Below, one piece after another: positions 1-9,307 of a stretch of DNA of 64,000 bases. The notes below the pieces were generated by a model, which was not told the origin of the DNA, ran no database searches, and saw nothing but the letters and a program-made list of their open reading frames with translations. The translations under genes were made by a program, and so were the position numbers. The stretch's first letter is position 1. The number at the start of each line of letters is the position of its first letter. The stretch is from an uncultured Collinsella sp. (GTDB lineage: Bacteria > Actinomycetota > Coriobacteriia > Coriobacteriales > Coriobacteriaceae): assembly GCA_902493375.1 (NCBI GenBank), contig CABUPH010000011.1, positions 1-64,000 on the forward strand, read 5' to 3'.

Positions 1-22
1 GGCATCGACCTGCGCCGATGCC
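1..22. repeat. Short inverted repeat at window edge
   Basis: The first 22 bases have 7-bp arms (GGCATCG and CGATGCC) around an 8-base loop. It lies just past the premature stop of the pilin gene that follows. It may be a terminator stem or the end of a repeat that interrupted the pilin gene; the window edge prevents a decision. Confidence 0.3.
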
Positions 23-46
23 CCCAACATGGACACACATTTTGTC

Positions 47-922
47 CTATAAGCCGACAATACAGACGCGTAGGTCCTTCGGCGTGCCGCTTGAGTTCTT
101 CACGACCTCAAGGCCCTTGCTCAATGTGTCCTGAAATACATACTCATACTTATTGAACGTAGCGATGTTACTAGCAACGTGGCCAGTCAGTTTATATTCG
201 ACCTCCTCGCCAATATACGAGTCGCTTACCTTTCCCCATTTCCCGCCCTCGAGGACATCCTTCTCAACGGTAGGAATGCTGGTTTTCTCGGTAACCACCA
301 CATCGCCGGCGCCCACAACGGCATAAATCGGAGAAGTGGCAGTATTCTTGCTGCTGGCAGCCCCATCCGGAGCCAAAGTGTTCGCATCAGTCAGAAACAG
401 GTAATAACCGGATTTGGCGAAAGAAACCTTGGTGCCTGCTGCAAACGAAGCATCCGTAGCGTCCTTCGGAGTGGTCGGATTGACCTTCTTCGCAACCAGT
501 CCAGCAAGCGTATTGAGCAAGTCGGTGTCTTTGAGAACCGTTGTACTTGTGTTCCCGGAAATGTTGGCAGCCAGCCAATCGGCAACATCCTGTGCACTGG
601 CACCAGTCTTCAGCGCACCGGGCGTATTGGTATTGATAGCTTTGATGATGGCATCCTGGGTATCAGTGTCATTAAATGCCCAATTAACATTCGAAACGAC
701 CTTATCCGTCTTTCCGTCCTCATCCACGACATCGGCCTCAAAGATCTGATAAGCCTTGTACTTCACATCGCCATTCGTATTGTTCTTATTGATGGTGATG
801 CTGTTGGTCGTGGTAGCCGCATCCTCAGCAAACGCCATGGTCACCGGGGCCATCACACCGCCGAAGCTCAGCGCTGCTGTGAGGCCGGCCGTTACTGCCA
901 GGCGTGCGATGTTCTTGCTCAT
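47..922 (-). CDS. Isopeptide-forming pilin, truncated at its C-terminus
   Basis: Third gene of a pilus operon. From the ATG at 922 the protein is 291 aa: a signal peptide (about residues 1-32, Ala-rich hydrophobic core, cleavage near AFA-ED), then an N-terminal pilin domain with the YKAYQIFEADVV motif, then a fimbrial isopeptide D2-type region (EEVEYKLTGHV, FQDTLSKGLEVV). The same landmarks occur in the 556-aa gene just upstream, so the two are paralogues. This one stops about 280 residues early, in the middle of the D2 domain, with no LPXTG signal or membrane anchor. Its product should therefore be secreted but not sortase-anchored, unless the stop is a frameshift or assembly artefact. In-frame ATGs further upstream exist; I chose 922 because the signal peptide begins there and GGAGG lies 14 nt upstream. 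A backbone pilin role is an inference. Confidence 0.75.
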   Translation of the reverse strand: MSKNIARLAVTAGLTAALSFGGVMAPVTMAFAEDAATTTNSITINKNNTNGDVKYKAYQIFEADVVDEDGKTDKVVSNVNWAFNDTDTQDAIIKAINTNTPGALKTGASAQDVADWLAANISGNTSTTVLKDTDLLNTLAGLVAKKVNPTTPKDATDASFAAGTKVSFAKSGYYLFLTDANTLAPDGAASSKNTATSPIYAVVGAGDVVVTEKTSIPTVEKDVLEGGKWGKVSDSYIGEEVEYKLTGHVASNIATFNKYEYVFQDTLSKGLEVVKNSSGTPKDLRVCIVGL

Positions 923-1036
923 GCTCGTCTTCTTTTCCTCCATTTTCCGTTTGATTCTCATTCGATCGGTCATCATCTGTCTGTATCTTAGCATCTACTT
1001 CGCTACGTCTCGCCCCGCTCTCTGTGGGGCTGCCAG

Positions 1037-2707
1037 CTACTCTTTATGGCTGCCACCTCCCCGCTTGACCAGGAGCGCGACCACGATGAGCGCGGCTCCG
1101 GCGACCGCTGCGGCGGCCGCGGCGTACATTGCCATATCGCCAGTCGAGGGCATAAAGCCTCCGGTGGTAATGCTAGGGGGTGTGCCGGTGGGCGTGTTGA
1201 TGAGCGACGCCTCCAGGCTGCCCGTCGACCCGTCCGCGCTGTCGGCGCGCAGGGGCGACTCGGCCGTGATGGTGAGCTTGGGCTTGGCGGCAGCAACCTG
1301 GTCGACGTCCAGGCCCTCGGCCTTGACCGTCACGGAGCGTGTGCCCTCAAAGGCAGTGTAGCCCTTGGGCGCCTTGAGCTCGCGGACCTCCAGCTTGCCC
1401 GAGTCCACGCCCGAGACGGTCACGCGGCCGTCCTCGCCCGTGGTGACGGTGGCCTTGCCCTCCGCATCCCACGTGCCGTCGGCCGCTAGCGTGCGACCGC
1501 GGTCGTCGGTGATGCTCAGGACCGCCCCGGCAAGCGGCTTGTCGCCGTCGCTGCCGCGCTTGGTGAGCGCGAGATCCCAGGTGTAGGCGCACGCATCGTC
1601 GCTCGGCGTGCGGGTAAAGCCGGCGTCGCCGGACTGGTCGGCAAAGGGAGAGCGCGGGTAGCGCAGGTAGACCTCGTTGGGGTTGCCCTTCGCGATGCCG
1701 TGGTTGCATGCGCTGTTGAGCGGCGCGTTGTACACGGCGACCACGCGGGCGCCCGCGGTGAAGGCGTCGGCCCCGCCGAGTGCGGCAATCAGGTCGCCGG
1801 TGCGCACGGTGAAGGTCTTGCCGTCGGCCGCTACCTTGGTGGCGCACTGGGCCGTGATGTCGGTCCAGCCCTTCGCGGGCTCGGTGCCGACGCGACCATC
1901 CTTGCCGGTCGAGACGGCGTCGAAGCCGCCGTCCGCGCCCGCCGCCACGTACACATGCATGCTCGCGGCGACCTTGGAGGGATCGAGCCCCGCGCCCATG
2001 GTGTCGACGAACCGCACCGTATAGGTGTCGTAGGCGGTGAGGCCGGCCGGGACCGTGGCAGAGAGGCGCCAGTACAGGTCGTCGGCGGCCGTGGCGTCGG
2101 CGGCCTTCTGCCAGGCGGAGGTGCCGTCCTCCAGCACGTGCTTGGACACCTTGGGCGTCGCGGCCTTGGGCTTGACGGTGACGGCGCTGCCGCCCACCAG
2201 GGCCATGACCGGCGCGGTGCCGGCCTCGTTCTGGGAAATGGCGTCGTCGTCGGCGACGATGAGCCAGTAGCCGCAGGGCAGCTCGGCCGCCGTGCCCGCG
2301 TTAAGGGTCACGGGCACGGCGCCAGAGCTCTGGAGGGAACGAGCGAGCTGTGCGCTCAGCGCGCTCGTAAGGTGGGAATCGGTGTTGAGCCACTCGGCAG
2401 CTTCCTGCGCGGTGGTCTGGGAATTGGGCATGCCGGCGCTGTGCAGCACAGGCAGCGCGGCGTCGCGCACGGCGTCGCTTGCCCAGGCGAGCTCGGTGGC
2501 GATCTTGGCGTCGTTGTCGCCGTCGACGACGTTGGCGCTAAAGATCTGGTAGGCGTCGTAGCTGCGCGCCACGGTGCCGCTCACCGTGATGGAACCGGTC
2601 GAGGTCGGCGCGGCCTGCGCGGAAGCGGGGAACACAACCGCGCAGGTGCCGACCACGAGGGCAAGCAGCGCAAACAAGATCGGGAAGGAGCAAACTTTCT
2701 TATTCAC
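1037..2707 (-). CDS. SpaA/fimbrial isopeptide pilin with MPSTG sorting signal
   Basis: Secreted, cell-wall-anchored pilin subunit of 556 aa. Domains in order: signal peptide (about 1-33, ending SAQA-AP), a YDAYQIFSANVV pilin domain, a D2-type isopeptide domain (YTVRFVDTMGAGL), a prealbumin/Cna-B-like domain (LALTKRGSDGDKPLAGAVLSI to LKAPKGYTAFEG), then MPSTG at about 519-523, a hydrophobic stretch and a Lys/Arg tail, i.e. a class C sortase substrate architecture. The start is the GTG at 2707: it overlaps the upstream stop (GTGAATAA) and has GGAGGTGA 8 nt ahead, so the gene is translationally coupled to the adhesin gene. A longer ATG-started reading would lie inside the upstream gene and lack a leader at its N-terminus. 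No sortase is in the window; one is expected to the left. Confidence 0.85.
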   Translation of the reverse strand: MNKKVCSFPILFALLALVVGTCAVVFPASAQAAPTSTGSITVSGTVARSYDAYQIFSANVVDGDNDAKIATELAWASDAVRDAALPVLHSAGMPNSQTTAQEAAEWLNTDSHLTSALSAQLARSLQSSGAVPVTLNAGTAAELPCGYWLIVADDDAISQNEAGTAPVMALVGGSAVTVKPKAATPKVSKHVLEDGTSAWQKAADATAADDLYWRLSATVPAGLTAYDTYTVRFVDTMGAGLDPSKVAASMHVYVAAGADGGFDAVSTGKDGRVGTEPAKGWTDITAQCATKVAADGKTFTVRTGDLIAALGGADAFTAGARVVAVYNAPLNSACNHGIAKGNPNEVYLRYPRSPFADQSGDAGFTRTPSDDACAYTWDLALTKRGSDGDKPLAGAVLSITDDRGRTLAADGTWDAEGKATVTTGEDGRVTVSGVDSGKLEVRELKAPKGYTAFEGTRSVTVKAEGLDVDQVAAAKPKLTITAESPLRADSADGSTGSLEASLINTPTGTPPSITTGGFMPSTGDMAMYAAAAAAVAGAALIVVALLVKRGGGSHKE

Positions 2708-5700
2708 GACGCTCACCTCCCTTCGCATTCGCCTTGCGACGAATGTGCATCCAGGCTGCAGCAGCGCAAAGCACCGCCGCGCCGGCAAGGTACGTCAGAG
2801 TGACGCCCGACATACCAGAAAGGGGCAAAGAGGTGGAGTAGGTGTTGGTGAAGGTGGGGGTGGAGGTGTTGGTGAGGTCGTGGTCTTCGCTATTAACGTC
2901 TTCCACCCACTTGCCATCGGAGTCGACGGTTCCCTTCCTGTAGGTCACCTTGCAGTTGATGGTTCCCTCGGTATTGTCCGTTGCAACAACCGTGAACTTA
3001 TAGACCGACTGATCGAACTTGTAATGCGAGGAAATCGAGCTATCGTTCTTCTCACGCACGTAGTACGTGAAGGTCTTGGAAGCACCGTGTTTGGTGGTAT
3101 CCCCACCCTCGAGTTTGCTCAAGTCATAGCTGATGGGATCAAAGATCAACGTTTGAGGATTCGTGCCCGTCGCAGAGGTCGTCACAGTCTTGAGACTATC
3201 TCCTTTGAACTTTGTATTATCCGCAAACTCGAGCGTAAACCCCTTCATCTCGCCGCCCTCAACGACCTTGGTCGCCATGGGCTTCCAAGAGCCGTTGGAG
3301 GTGTACGGAGTGTACTTGTTGGTGAAGGTCTTTGATCCATCGGAGCAACCAATTGAATAGTAGCCGTCTTCACCCGGCTGCACCCCACCCAGCGGGCTGC
3401 TTTGATCCTCGGAGTGCCTGGTCACGCTCACGCTTGCGATCGTGCAGTTATGAACGTAAAGCTCCACGTTATCGTTCGGATCATCCTTTTTCGGCACCTT
3501 CATGAGCAAAGTTTTGTTGTCCGTGAGCTGCACCTCGATCTCGTACACAGTGTGGTCGTACTCAATGCCAGAGACTCCACCGGTCTGTTCGACCAAGTAG
3601 TATGTAATCTTGTTAGCCTCAACAGTCTTATCAATGAACTGTTCGCCAAGGTCAAACGTGATGTTGCCGTCAGCTTCATTCTTGGCAGTTCCGACCAAGG
3701 TGCAGCCGCCATTGTTGAATTCATCTTTGTTCCAAGAGGGCATCGTCGCAGTGGCCGAATCCCTGCGATAGACAGCGAAGGAGAACTGATCTTTGGCGAG
3801 CGTTTCTTCTACTCCGGTTTGCTTATTTTTCAGCGCCTTTGACGCCTTCAGTTTAAGGCTCGGATAGACGTATGTATCCGCAGGCTGACCCAGGTACAGG
3901 TCGCCATTCGACATGATGCCACCGCCATGGTCCCAGGAATAGTTGCCCGTGATGAAAGTTGTAGCGGCATCCTGTGCTTTATTCGCTTCATCACTTCCAA
4001 CTTCGACATCCGAAGTCAGACCGACGCTCCGATAAATCTTCACGCCGCCATTGGCAGGGATAGTGATAGCCTCATAGAGTTCGTCGTTATCACTGGGTTC
4101 TTTGTTATCACTGCGCTCTTTGCTTCCCCGATACTTGGCATCTTCGCCGCCGAGCATCTTGCCGATTATTGCCGCAAGCGGTTCCTTATGGCCAGCCTTT
4201 GCCACAAGGAAGAAATCGGCATGGCCGTTCTCGCGAAACACCTTCGAATTGTATGCATCTTGATCTTCAGTCTTATCAAAACCCTCAGCACCACCAGCTG
4301 AAAGATGGGGCGTACCATTATTATACTTGCCATCTGCCGGCTTATAATCGATGGCATTTTGCTCACTGCCAGCAGACGAATTGCCAAAGATTGCCGTGCC
4401 GTTAGTGTTCGTTACCAACGTCTTGCCCGTGGGGCAGACTGCTACGCCGCCGCCATAGCCACCAGCGGTATTGCTGCTAATGTACGAGTTGTATACAAAT
4501 AATCTACCAGCGGTCTTTTCCTTACCCGCATCCGAGTTTCCCTGGACGAAGATACCGCCACCGCCCCAGTCAAAGCGAGACATGCAATGGTTATTCGTAA
4601 TGTAGACCTTGCTGCTCGTAGCGTCGCCAATCATCGCGTCAACCATCTGGCCCACGCGAATGCCGGCACCTTCAGATTGATAGCTTACATTAGAGGCAAT
4701 AATCCCTCCCGTGATATGCAGCCACGCCATTCCCGTACGAGGCTTGTCATTTCGACCCACATCGGTAACGTAAACGCCGCCACCGGCTTCCTCGGAATAA
4801 TTGCCAGTAATCTGGCCACCGAAAATGCTGACATGGGCGCCGTTATTGGCAGCAAGCCCGCCGCCGCCATGGCAACCCCAGCCATCATTACCGCAGAACT
4901 TAGCCATTCTATTATTCGTGATATAGCCGCCCGAAACGGTTACGCTGCCGCCTACGGCCATAATGCCGCCACCATAGCCAGGCTGGTCGCTTTCCCCATT
5001 GAACGTCGCATTACCCGAAATAACCGCGTCCTTCGAAATGGAAACGTTCGAGCCATTCGAGTACACGCCGGCACCTTTGGGAGCGTAGTTTGCAGCGATA
5101 ACACCGCCGATCAGACTGAGGGTCGATACATTGCCGTTTGTATTAACCATAATGCCCGCACCGGTACCCGAAGTTCCCGTAGAGGCACCGCATACGTAGC
5201 CACCGCTCATATTGACGGTAGAACCGTTCTCGGCATAGATGAGGCTGCCGACATTGCAGTCCTCTTTCTGCGTAAGCGTACCGCCCTGAAGGTTAAACGT
5301 GCCGCCCTGGTAAACGTTAATGAGCTTCATCGTGGAGTTCTTGGTGACTCCAACGATTGCGCCCTGAATAGTCGCTTTGTGCTCATAGATCTTCTCAGTG
5401 GTACCTACACCACTTGCAGTCGATTCGGTTACGTAATAGATAAGGCCAGTCGGAATGCCATTCTTGTCATAAGTCATCTTTGCCGTCTTGCCATAATTTT
5501 CAGGTGTCAGATGCTCGTCCTTATCTTGCAGCTGCTGGCCGTCGTCAACATCCTCCTGAATGTGCCCAGAGTCCACGTCGTCCACGACCGTAAGCGTCGC
5601 GCCCTTAGCAATATCAAACAGAGGCTTGCCATTACTATCATCGTGCTTAATCTTGTGACCATTTAAGTTCAAGGTGATATTGATGAGATTGTCGCTGGAC

Positions 5701-6224
5701 TGTTCGAGCCTAATCTCATCGTCATAGTCGATATCGGCCATAAGCTTAAAAGTAGCAGTGCCGGCTCCATCACGCAGTTTATTGTTAAGGAGCTTTGAGC
5801 TCAGCTCTGCCCCGTTGCGAATTTCATAATCTGATTCATTCTCCGCAGCAGGCGCGATTGCGTCTTCACCATTAGTGTCGTCTTCGGCAGGCTGCTCAGC
5901 ACTTTTTGCTTCCGTGTCATCGGGCGACAGGCCCGTCGCGACAGCGCCACCAGAGGTCTCGTCGCCCTCGGTCTCGTCACTATTCTGGTTTTCGGTATCC
6001 CCGTTGTTGATGTTGCCTACATCAGTAGACTCACTTGAAGAATCAGCCGCCGCCACAGTTTTCTCGGCTGCACCCGCCTGGGCATCGTTTGCAATGGCCT
6101 GCGAGATCGGAGGCATGACGAGCGACAGCACCAGGCTCAAAACGGATGCTCCGCACAAAACGCCTGCCAGTACACGGCGCGTCGCTTTATTACTCTGCTT
6201 AGATTTGTCTGAATTCGCTTTCAT
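2700..6224 (-). CDS. Large surface adhesin/tip pilin: beta-helix plus Spy0128-like domains, LPLSG anchor
   Basis: First gene of the pilus operon, 1174 aa. It has a long basic signal peptide (about 1-45), an acidic Ser/Asp/Glu-rich linker (about 50-130), then roughly 500 residues of Gly/Asn-rich repeats with recurrent GGGIYV/GGGVYV and NTAGGYGGG turns typical of right-handed parallel beta-helices. Two FctA/Spy0128-like isopeptide domains follow (from about 790, and from about 985 to 1130; markers YLVEQTGG...YDHTVYEIEV and YYVREKNDSS...YKFTV). The C-terminus has LPLSG (1133-1137), a TM helix and a basic tail, a variant of LPXTG. Start: ATG with GGGGAGG 8 nt upstream. The gene is visibly less GC-rich than its neighbours, suggesting horizontal origin. 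A tip adhesin role is inferred from size and operon position. Confidence 0.82.
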   Translation of the reverse strand: MKANSDKSKQSNKATRRVLAGVLCGASVLSLVLSLVMPPISQAIANDAQAGAAEKTVAAADSSSESTDVGNINNGDTENQNSDETEGDETSGGAVATGLSPDDTEAKSAEQPAEDDTNGEDAIAPAAENESDYEIRNGAELSSKLLNNKLRDGAGTATFKLMADIDYDDEIRLEQSSDNLINITLNLNGHKIKHDDSNGKPLFDIAKGATLTVVDDVDSGHIQEDVDDGQQLQDKDEHLTPENYGKTAKMTYDKNGIPTGLIYYVTESTASGVGTTEKIYEHKATIQGAIVGVTKNSTMKLINVYQGGTFNLQGGTLTQKEDCNVGSLIYAENGSTVNMSGGYVCGASTGTSGTGAGIMVNTNGNVSTLSLIGGVIAANYAPKGAGVYSNGSNVSISKDAVISGNATFNGESDQPGYGGGIMAVGGSVTVSGGYITNNRMAKFCGNDGWGCHGGGGLAANNGAHVSIFGGQITGNYSEEAGGGVYVTDVGRNDKPRTGMAWLHITGGIIASNVSYQSEGAGIRVGQMVDAMIGDATSSKVYITNNHCMSRFDWGGGGIFVQGNSDAGKEKTAGRLFVYNSYISSNTAGGYGGGVAVCPTGKTLVTNTNGTAIFGNSSAGSEQNAIDYKPADGKYNNGTPHLSAGGAEGFDKTEDQDAYNSKVFRENGHADFFLVAKAGHKEPLAAIIGKMLGGEDAKYRGSKERSDNKEPSDNDELYEAITIPANGGVKIYRSVGLTSDVEVGSDEANKAQDAATTFITGNYSWDHGGGIMSNGDLYLGQPADTYVYPSLKLKASKALKNKQTGVEETLAKDQFSFAVYRRDSATATMPSWNKDEFNNGGCTLVGTAKNEADGNITFDLGEQFIDKTVEANKITYYLVEQTGGVSGIEYDHTVYEIEVQLTDNKTLLMKVPKKDDPNDNVELYVHNCTIASVSVTRHSEDQSSPLGGVQPGEDGYYSIGCSDGSKTFTNKYTPYTSNGSWKPMATKVVEGGEMKGFTLEFADNTKFKGDSLKTVTTSATGTNPQTLIFDPISYDLSKLEGGDTTKHGASKTFTYYVREKNDSSISSHYKFDQSVYKFTVVATDNTEGTINCKVTYRKGTVDSDGKWVEDVNSEDHDLTNTSTPTFTNTYSTSLPLSGMSGVTLTYLAGAAVLCAAAAWMHIRRKANAKGGERRE

Positions 6225-6683
6225 CGATGTCTCCTCCCCAAGAGACCGCGATCTTGCTCTTTCCCTATCAAACGTATCTGCGCAATCTGTAATTGCGCTC
6301 GCGTAGTAATACTATTTTAACGATTGTTTGAACATCTAAGCAAAAAAGCCGATAGTTTTGTAGCGAATTCTCAATTCTCTTGACATTTGCTCGGATTTAC
6401 CTTCGTTTATTCGCTATAAAATATCTATTTCTACTGGTAATTAAGCTAGTTATCATTTTTTTAATAGCATTTTATTTATTTGCACAACATTTTGCTCAAG
6501 AGCGTACATCCTGTGAACGGTCGAAAATCGACCGTGAGCGGTAGGTCATTAACCGGGAGGAATAGACTACCAAATTGATGGGAATATCTTTAACCCATCG
6601 GTGGTTAGAGGCGAGATGTTCATATAACCAAATTTGAATTTGCGCGCAGTTTTTAGGCATCAATTCGCCCGAATCGCCTGAGG
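6225..6683. other. AT-rich intergenic region upstream of pilus operon
   Basis: About 460 bp without a credible gene. Bases 6300-6480 are strikingly AT-rich compared with the rest of the window and should hold the minus-strand pilus promoter, though I could not assign clear -35/-10 boxes. A small perfect hairpin (CGGTCGA arms, 6518-6534) lies in it. A 63-codon reading frame here lacks a ribosome binding site and was not accepted. Confidence 0.5.
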
Positions 6684-6718
6684 CCACCGCAAAAGGCGCC
6701 TGTCCCCTTTTGCGGTGG
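6684..6718. repeat. Palindromic repeat family 1 (CCACC[A/G]CAAA type), copy 1
   Basis: Arms of 13 bp (CCACCGCAAAAGG and its complement) around a GC-rich loop containing CCTGTCC. It lies 13 bp past the stop codon of the HAD phosphatase gene, so it could also act as a terminator. It is a diverged copy of the elements at 7648, 9215 and 23556. Confidence 0.8.
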
Positions 6719-6731
6719 TTCTCCCCCTGCG

Positions 6732-7553
6732 CTATAGCAGATGTTCCTCGATAAAGATCGCGATGCCGTCTTTGTCGTTGCTGGCGGTTACAAAATCGGC
6801 GGCGGCACGGGTGGCATCGCTGCCATTTGCCATGGCCACGCCCACGCCGGCGTCAGCCACCATGCAGGTGTCGTTGTCCGCATCGCCAAACACGCAGATG
6901 TCCTGGAGCTCCATGTCGTTGAGCTCCGCCACGCGCACAAGGCCGCGCGTCTTGGACACGCGCGGATCCATGAACTCGTAGAGCCGCTGCGTGGTTTGCA
7001 GAGCCGCCGCCTTAACAGTGTCATCGGCAAACGTCGACGCCCGCTCAATCACCCGCGGCATCACCTCGGGCGCCATGGTAAACATCACCTTGGGCTGCGG
7101 CTCGCGCAAGAACTCGGCAAAATCGACCACCTGGTAGGGCACGCCGTCGACGCGCGACAGGTGCTCGACGCACGCGTTGCTCTCGGGCACGTAGAACACG
7201 CCGTCTCGGGGGCAGACGGGCGTTGCCGGAAGGTCCGCCATGTGCTCGCAGATACGCGCGATGGTCTCACCCGGCAGCGGATAGCTCAGCTCGTTGATGT
7301 CGTGCGCACGGTCGATGACCTCGGCGCCACCGCAGCCCACCATCACGTCTACCAGGCCTTCGATGCCCCAGAGCTCGTACATGGCCTCGGTCGCGTGGGC
7401 GTCGCGCCCGGTGCACAGGCCAAAGAGCACACCGCGCTCGCGCAGGGCGCGGATCGCCGCCACGGTGCGCGGGGACACCGTGTGCTGGCTCGTGAGCAGC
7501 GTGCCGTCGATATCGCAGAACACGGCTTTGATGTGGCTGAAGGTGGTGTCCAT
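6732..7553 (-). CDS. HAD-superfamily Cof-type phosphatase
   Basis: Cytosolic hydrolase of 273 aa, the usual length for Cof/YidA-type HAD phosphatases acting on sugar phosphates or similar small phosphoesters; the substrate cannot be read from sequence. Motif I is CDIDGTLL (about residues 13-20) with the nucleophile and acid Asp pair; motif II Thr is in GLCTGRD; motif IV is GDADNDTCMV near residue 228 followed by AMANGSD, all in the expected order with a type II cap between. Start ATG with AGAAAGG upstream. It stands alone between the pilus operon and an MFS gene and is flanked on both sides by palindromic repeats. Confidence 0.9.
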   Translation of the reverse strand: MDTTFSHIKAVFCDIDGTLLTSQHTVSPRTVAAIRALRERGVLFGLCTGRDAHATEAMYELWGIEGLVDVMVGCGGAEVIDRAHDINELSYPLPGETIARICEHMADLPATPVCPRDGVFYVPESNACVEHLSRVDGVPYQVVDFAEFLREPQPKVMFTMAPEVMPRVIERASTFADDTVKAAALQTTQRLYEFMDPRVSKTRGLVRVAELNDMELQDICVFGDADNDTCMVADAGVGVAMANGSDATRAAADFVTASNDKDGIAIFIEEHLL

Positions 7554-7647
7554 GGGGGCCTTTCTGGGTTGTGCGGCGGTGTGGGGTGTATTCGTGAACG
7601 GCGTACATGGTATACCAAGGCACAGGCGCGGCCCGTCAAAGCAAAAA

Positions 7648-7680
7648 CCACCACAAAGGTGCCTGGCCCCTTTGTGGTGG
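7648..7680. repeat. Palindromic repeat family 1, copy 2
   Basis: Perfect 12-bp arms (CCACCACAAAGG) around TGCCTGGCC. About 40 bases including the left flank are identical to the copy at 9215-9247. It lies in the gap upstream of the HAD phosphatase gene. Confidence 0.9.
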
Positions 7681-7694
7681 CCTGGCCGGAACGC

Positions 7695-7759
7695 AAACCA
7701 TCACAACATTCGACGTTATTCGGCAAAATCGCGATTTTCATCGAATGTTGTGATGGTTT
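7695..7759. repeat. Palindromic repeat family 2 (ACCATCACAACATTCGA), copy 1; likely terminator
   Basis: Perfect 19-bp arms (7695-7713 and 7741-7759) around a 27-base AT-rich loop. The right arm abuts the stop codon of the MFS gene (7760), so transcripts of that gene end in this long stem. Related copies are at 11796 and 13039. Confidence 0.88.
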
Positions 7760-9040
7760 TTACTGCTTTGCGGCACGATCAAAATGCCGGCGTCCAAACA
7801 ACAGCAACGCCGCGGGAACTGCCGTCACGACCATGCCCGCACCAACAAGCGTCTGCTGCACGCCAAACGTCGCCGCCAGCCACGGGGCAATCGCCAGCGG
7901 GGCCACGCCGGCGAACATATTGCCAAAACCCATGACCGAGTTGATGCGACCGAGCTGCTCGAGCGGAGCCGCCGTTTGCACGATAGTGTTGTGGAGCGGG
8001 TTAACGACGCCCCAGGCCACGCCCAGGGCAATCTGGCCGACAAGGGCTACGCCCACGTACGACGTTCCCACGTAGAGCAGGCTTCCCAGACCCACGGACA
8101 TAAGCGCCACGAGCAGCGTTTTAAGGTTGACCAGGTGCGGCGGCAAACGGAGCGCAACGACGGCGCCCAGCACCGCGCCCACGCCCGAGGCGGACGAGAG
8201 CCAGCCCATCCACTCAACGCCAACGCGTAGGACATCGCGATAGAAAAACGACTCGAGCGGATCGAAGGCTCCGTAGCCAAAGTTCGAAAGGAAAATAATG
8301 CAGAAAAGTAGCGCGAGGACGCTGTTGGTGAAGACTGTCTTGATGCTGGTCGCGAAGGTTGCGCGGGCGGACGTGCTGGAGTTGGAGCTTTGTCCCGCAC
8401 GCTCCCCTTCCTCTGCCGAATCGGCATCCGCATGCCCGGCGACATGGCTGGTCTGCGGCTTAAAGCCCCAACCGGCAACGAGCGCCAGCACGGTAAAGAG
8501 CATCATGAGCACGAACACCGCGCGCGACGACGCAGCCGCCGCGACAAAGCCGCCCAGCGTGGGGCCAACGATGATACTCACGTTTGAAAACATGGCGATG
8601 GCGGAGTTGACGTCTTTGAGCTCGACGGGGTCGTCGGTGAGATACGCCGGATAGGATGTGGCGATGGGCTGGGCGAACCCCATCACAAAGCCCAGGAGTA
8701 CCGCGCCGGCAAGGACTGTTCCGGTCGCGCTGCCAAAGGCAATGATCGCCGCGCCGGTTGCCAGCGTGCCCACGATGCTCAGCAAGAAATGACGGCGCGG
8801 GCCCCAGGCGTCGAGCGCCGCGCCGCCCGCAAAGGATCCCAGGATCACGAAAACATTCATAAAAAGGACGGCCAGCGATGTCGCCACGACCGAGGCATCG
8901 TCTGCATAGGTGAGCGTTCCGATGACGCCGATAAAGTAGCTGGTCTGAAAACCGGTGTAGATAAGAAAGCGCATCGCCACCAGGCGCTTGGCCTGCACGG
9001 ACAGCGATGATTGAGGCTTTGAGAAAAGAGAGGCGAGCAT
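7760..9040 (-). CDS. MFS transporter, 12-TM
   Basis: Inner-membrane secondary transporter of 426 aa. About 12 hydrophobic segments are visible with a hydrophilic central loop (about residues 195-225, rich in Asp, Glu, Ser and Thr) between the two six-helix halves. It fits the EntS/MFS_3 type of putative exporters in general outline (SVQAKRLVAMRFLIYTG opening, PLESFFYRDVL in the second half), but the substrate is unknown. Start chosen at the ATG at 9040 (MLASLF) because AGGAG lies 6 nt upstream; 13 extra codons upstream are possible but unsupported. Monocistronic, with a palindromic repeat directly at its stop codon. Confidence 0.87.
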   Translation of the reverse strand: MLASLFSKPQSSLSVQAKRLVAMRFLIYTGFQTSYFIGVIGTLTYADDASVVATSLAVLFMNVFVILGSFAGGAALDAWGPRRHFLLSIVGTLATGAAIIAFGSATGTVLAGAVLLGFVMGFAQPIATSYPAYLTDDPVELKDVNSAIAMFSNVSIIVGPTLGGFVAAAASSRAVFVLMMLFTVLALVAGWGFKPQTSHVAGHADADSAEEGERAGQSSNSSTSARATFATSIKTVFTNSVLALLFCIIFLSNFGYGAFDPLESFFYRDVLRVGVEWMGWLSSASGVGAVLGAVVALRLPPHLVNLKTLLVALMSVGLGSLLYVGTSYVGVALVGQIALGVAWGVVNPLHNTIVQTAAPLEQLGRINSVMGFGNMFAGVAPLAIAPWLAATFGVQQTLVGAGMVVTAVPAALLLFGRRHFDRAAKQ

Positions 9041-9214
9041 GGAGACTCCTTGTTTCATACGAATGCGGACGGCGGGCATTCGCCACCGTCTGTCAAATCA
9101 ATCTATCCGCATGAAACATTAAGGACGCATCAAGCCCCTTCTCTCCGTTTTTCGCCCGTCATGAACTACTTGGTAGATTGTAAGGCATATCCCAACCATC
9201 CACCAAAGCAAAAA

Positions 9215-9247
9215 CCACCACAAAGGTGCCTGGCCCCTTTGTGGTGG
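9215..9247. repeat. Palindromic repeat family 1, copy 3
   Basis: Same 12-bp arms and loop as the copy at 7648-7680, with an identical flank beginning at about 9206. It lies between the MFS gene and moaC-mobB. Confidence 0.9.
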
Positions 9248-9261
9248 AAATGACGTTTGCC

Positions 9262-9307
9262 CAGATAAAACCTGCTAAAACAAACCTGTCCCTTTTTGGC
9301 AGGTTTT
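9262..9307. repeat. Repeat family 4 (CCAAAAAGGGACAGGTTT), copy 1
   Basis: Read on the minus strand it matches the element at 30652-30693 over about 42 bases (CAGATAAAACC...TTGG end). Internal arms AAAACCTGC and GCAGGTTTT form a hairpin. It overlaps the stop codon of the moaC-mobB gene (9306-9308), so it probably serves as that gene's 3' end. Confidence 0.8.

Noticed and set aside
6496..6687. 63-codon minus-strand reading frame
   Set aside because: Begins at a GTG inside the repeat arm, without a ribosome binding site, and the product has no recognisable features.
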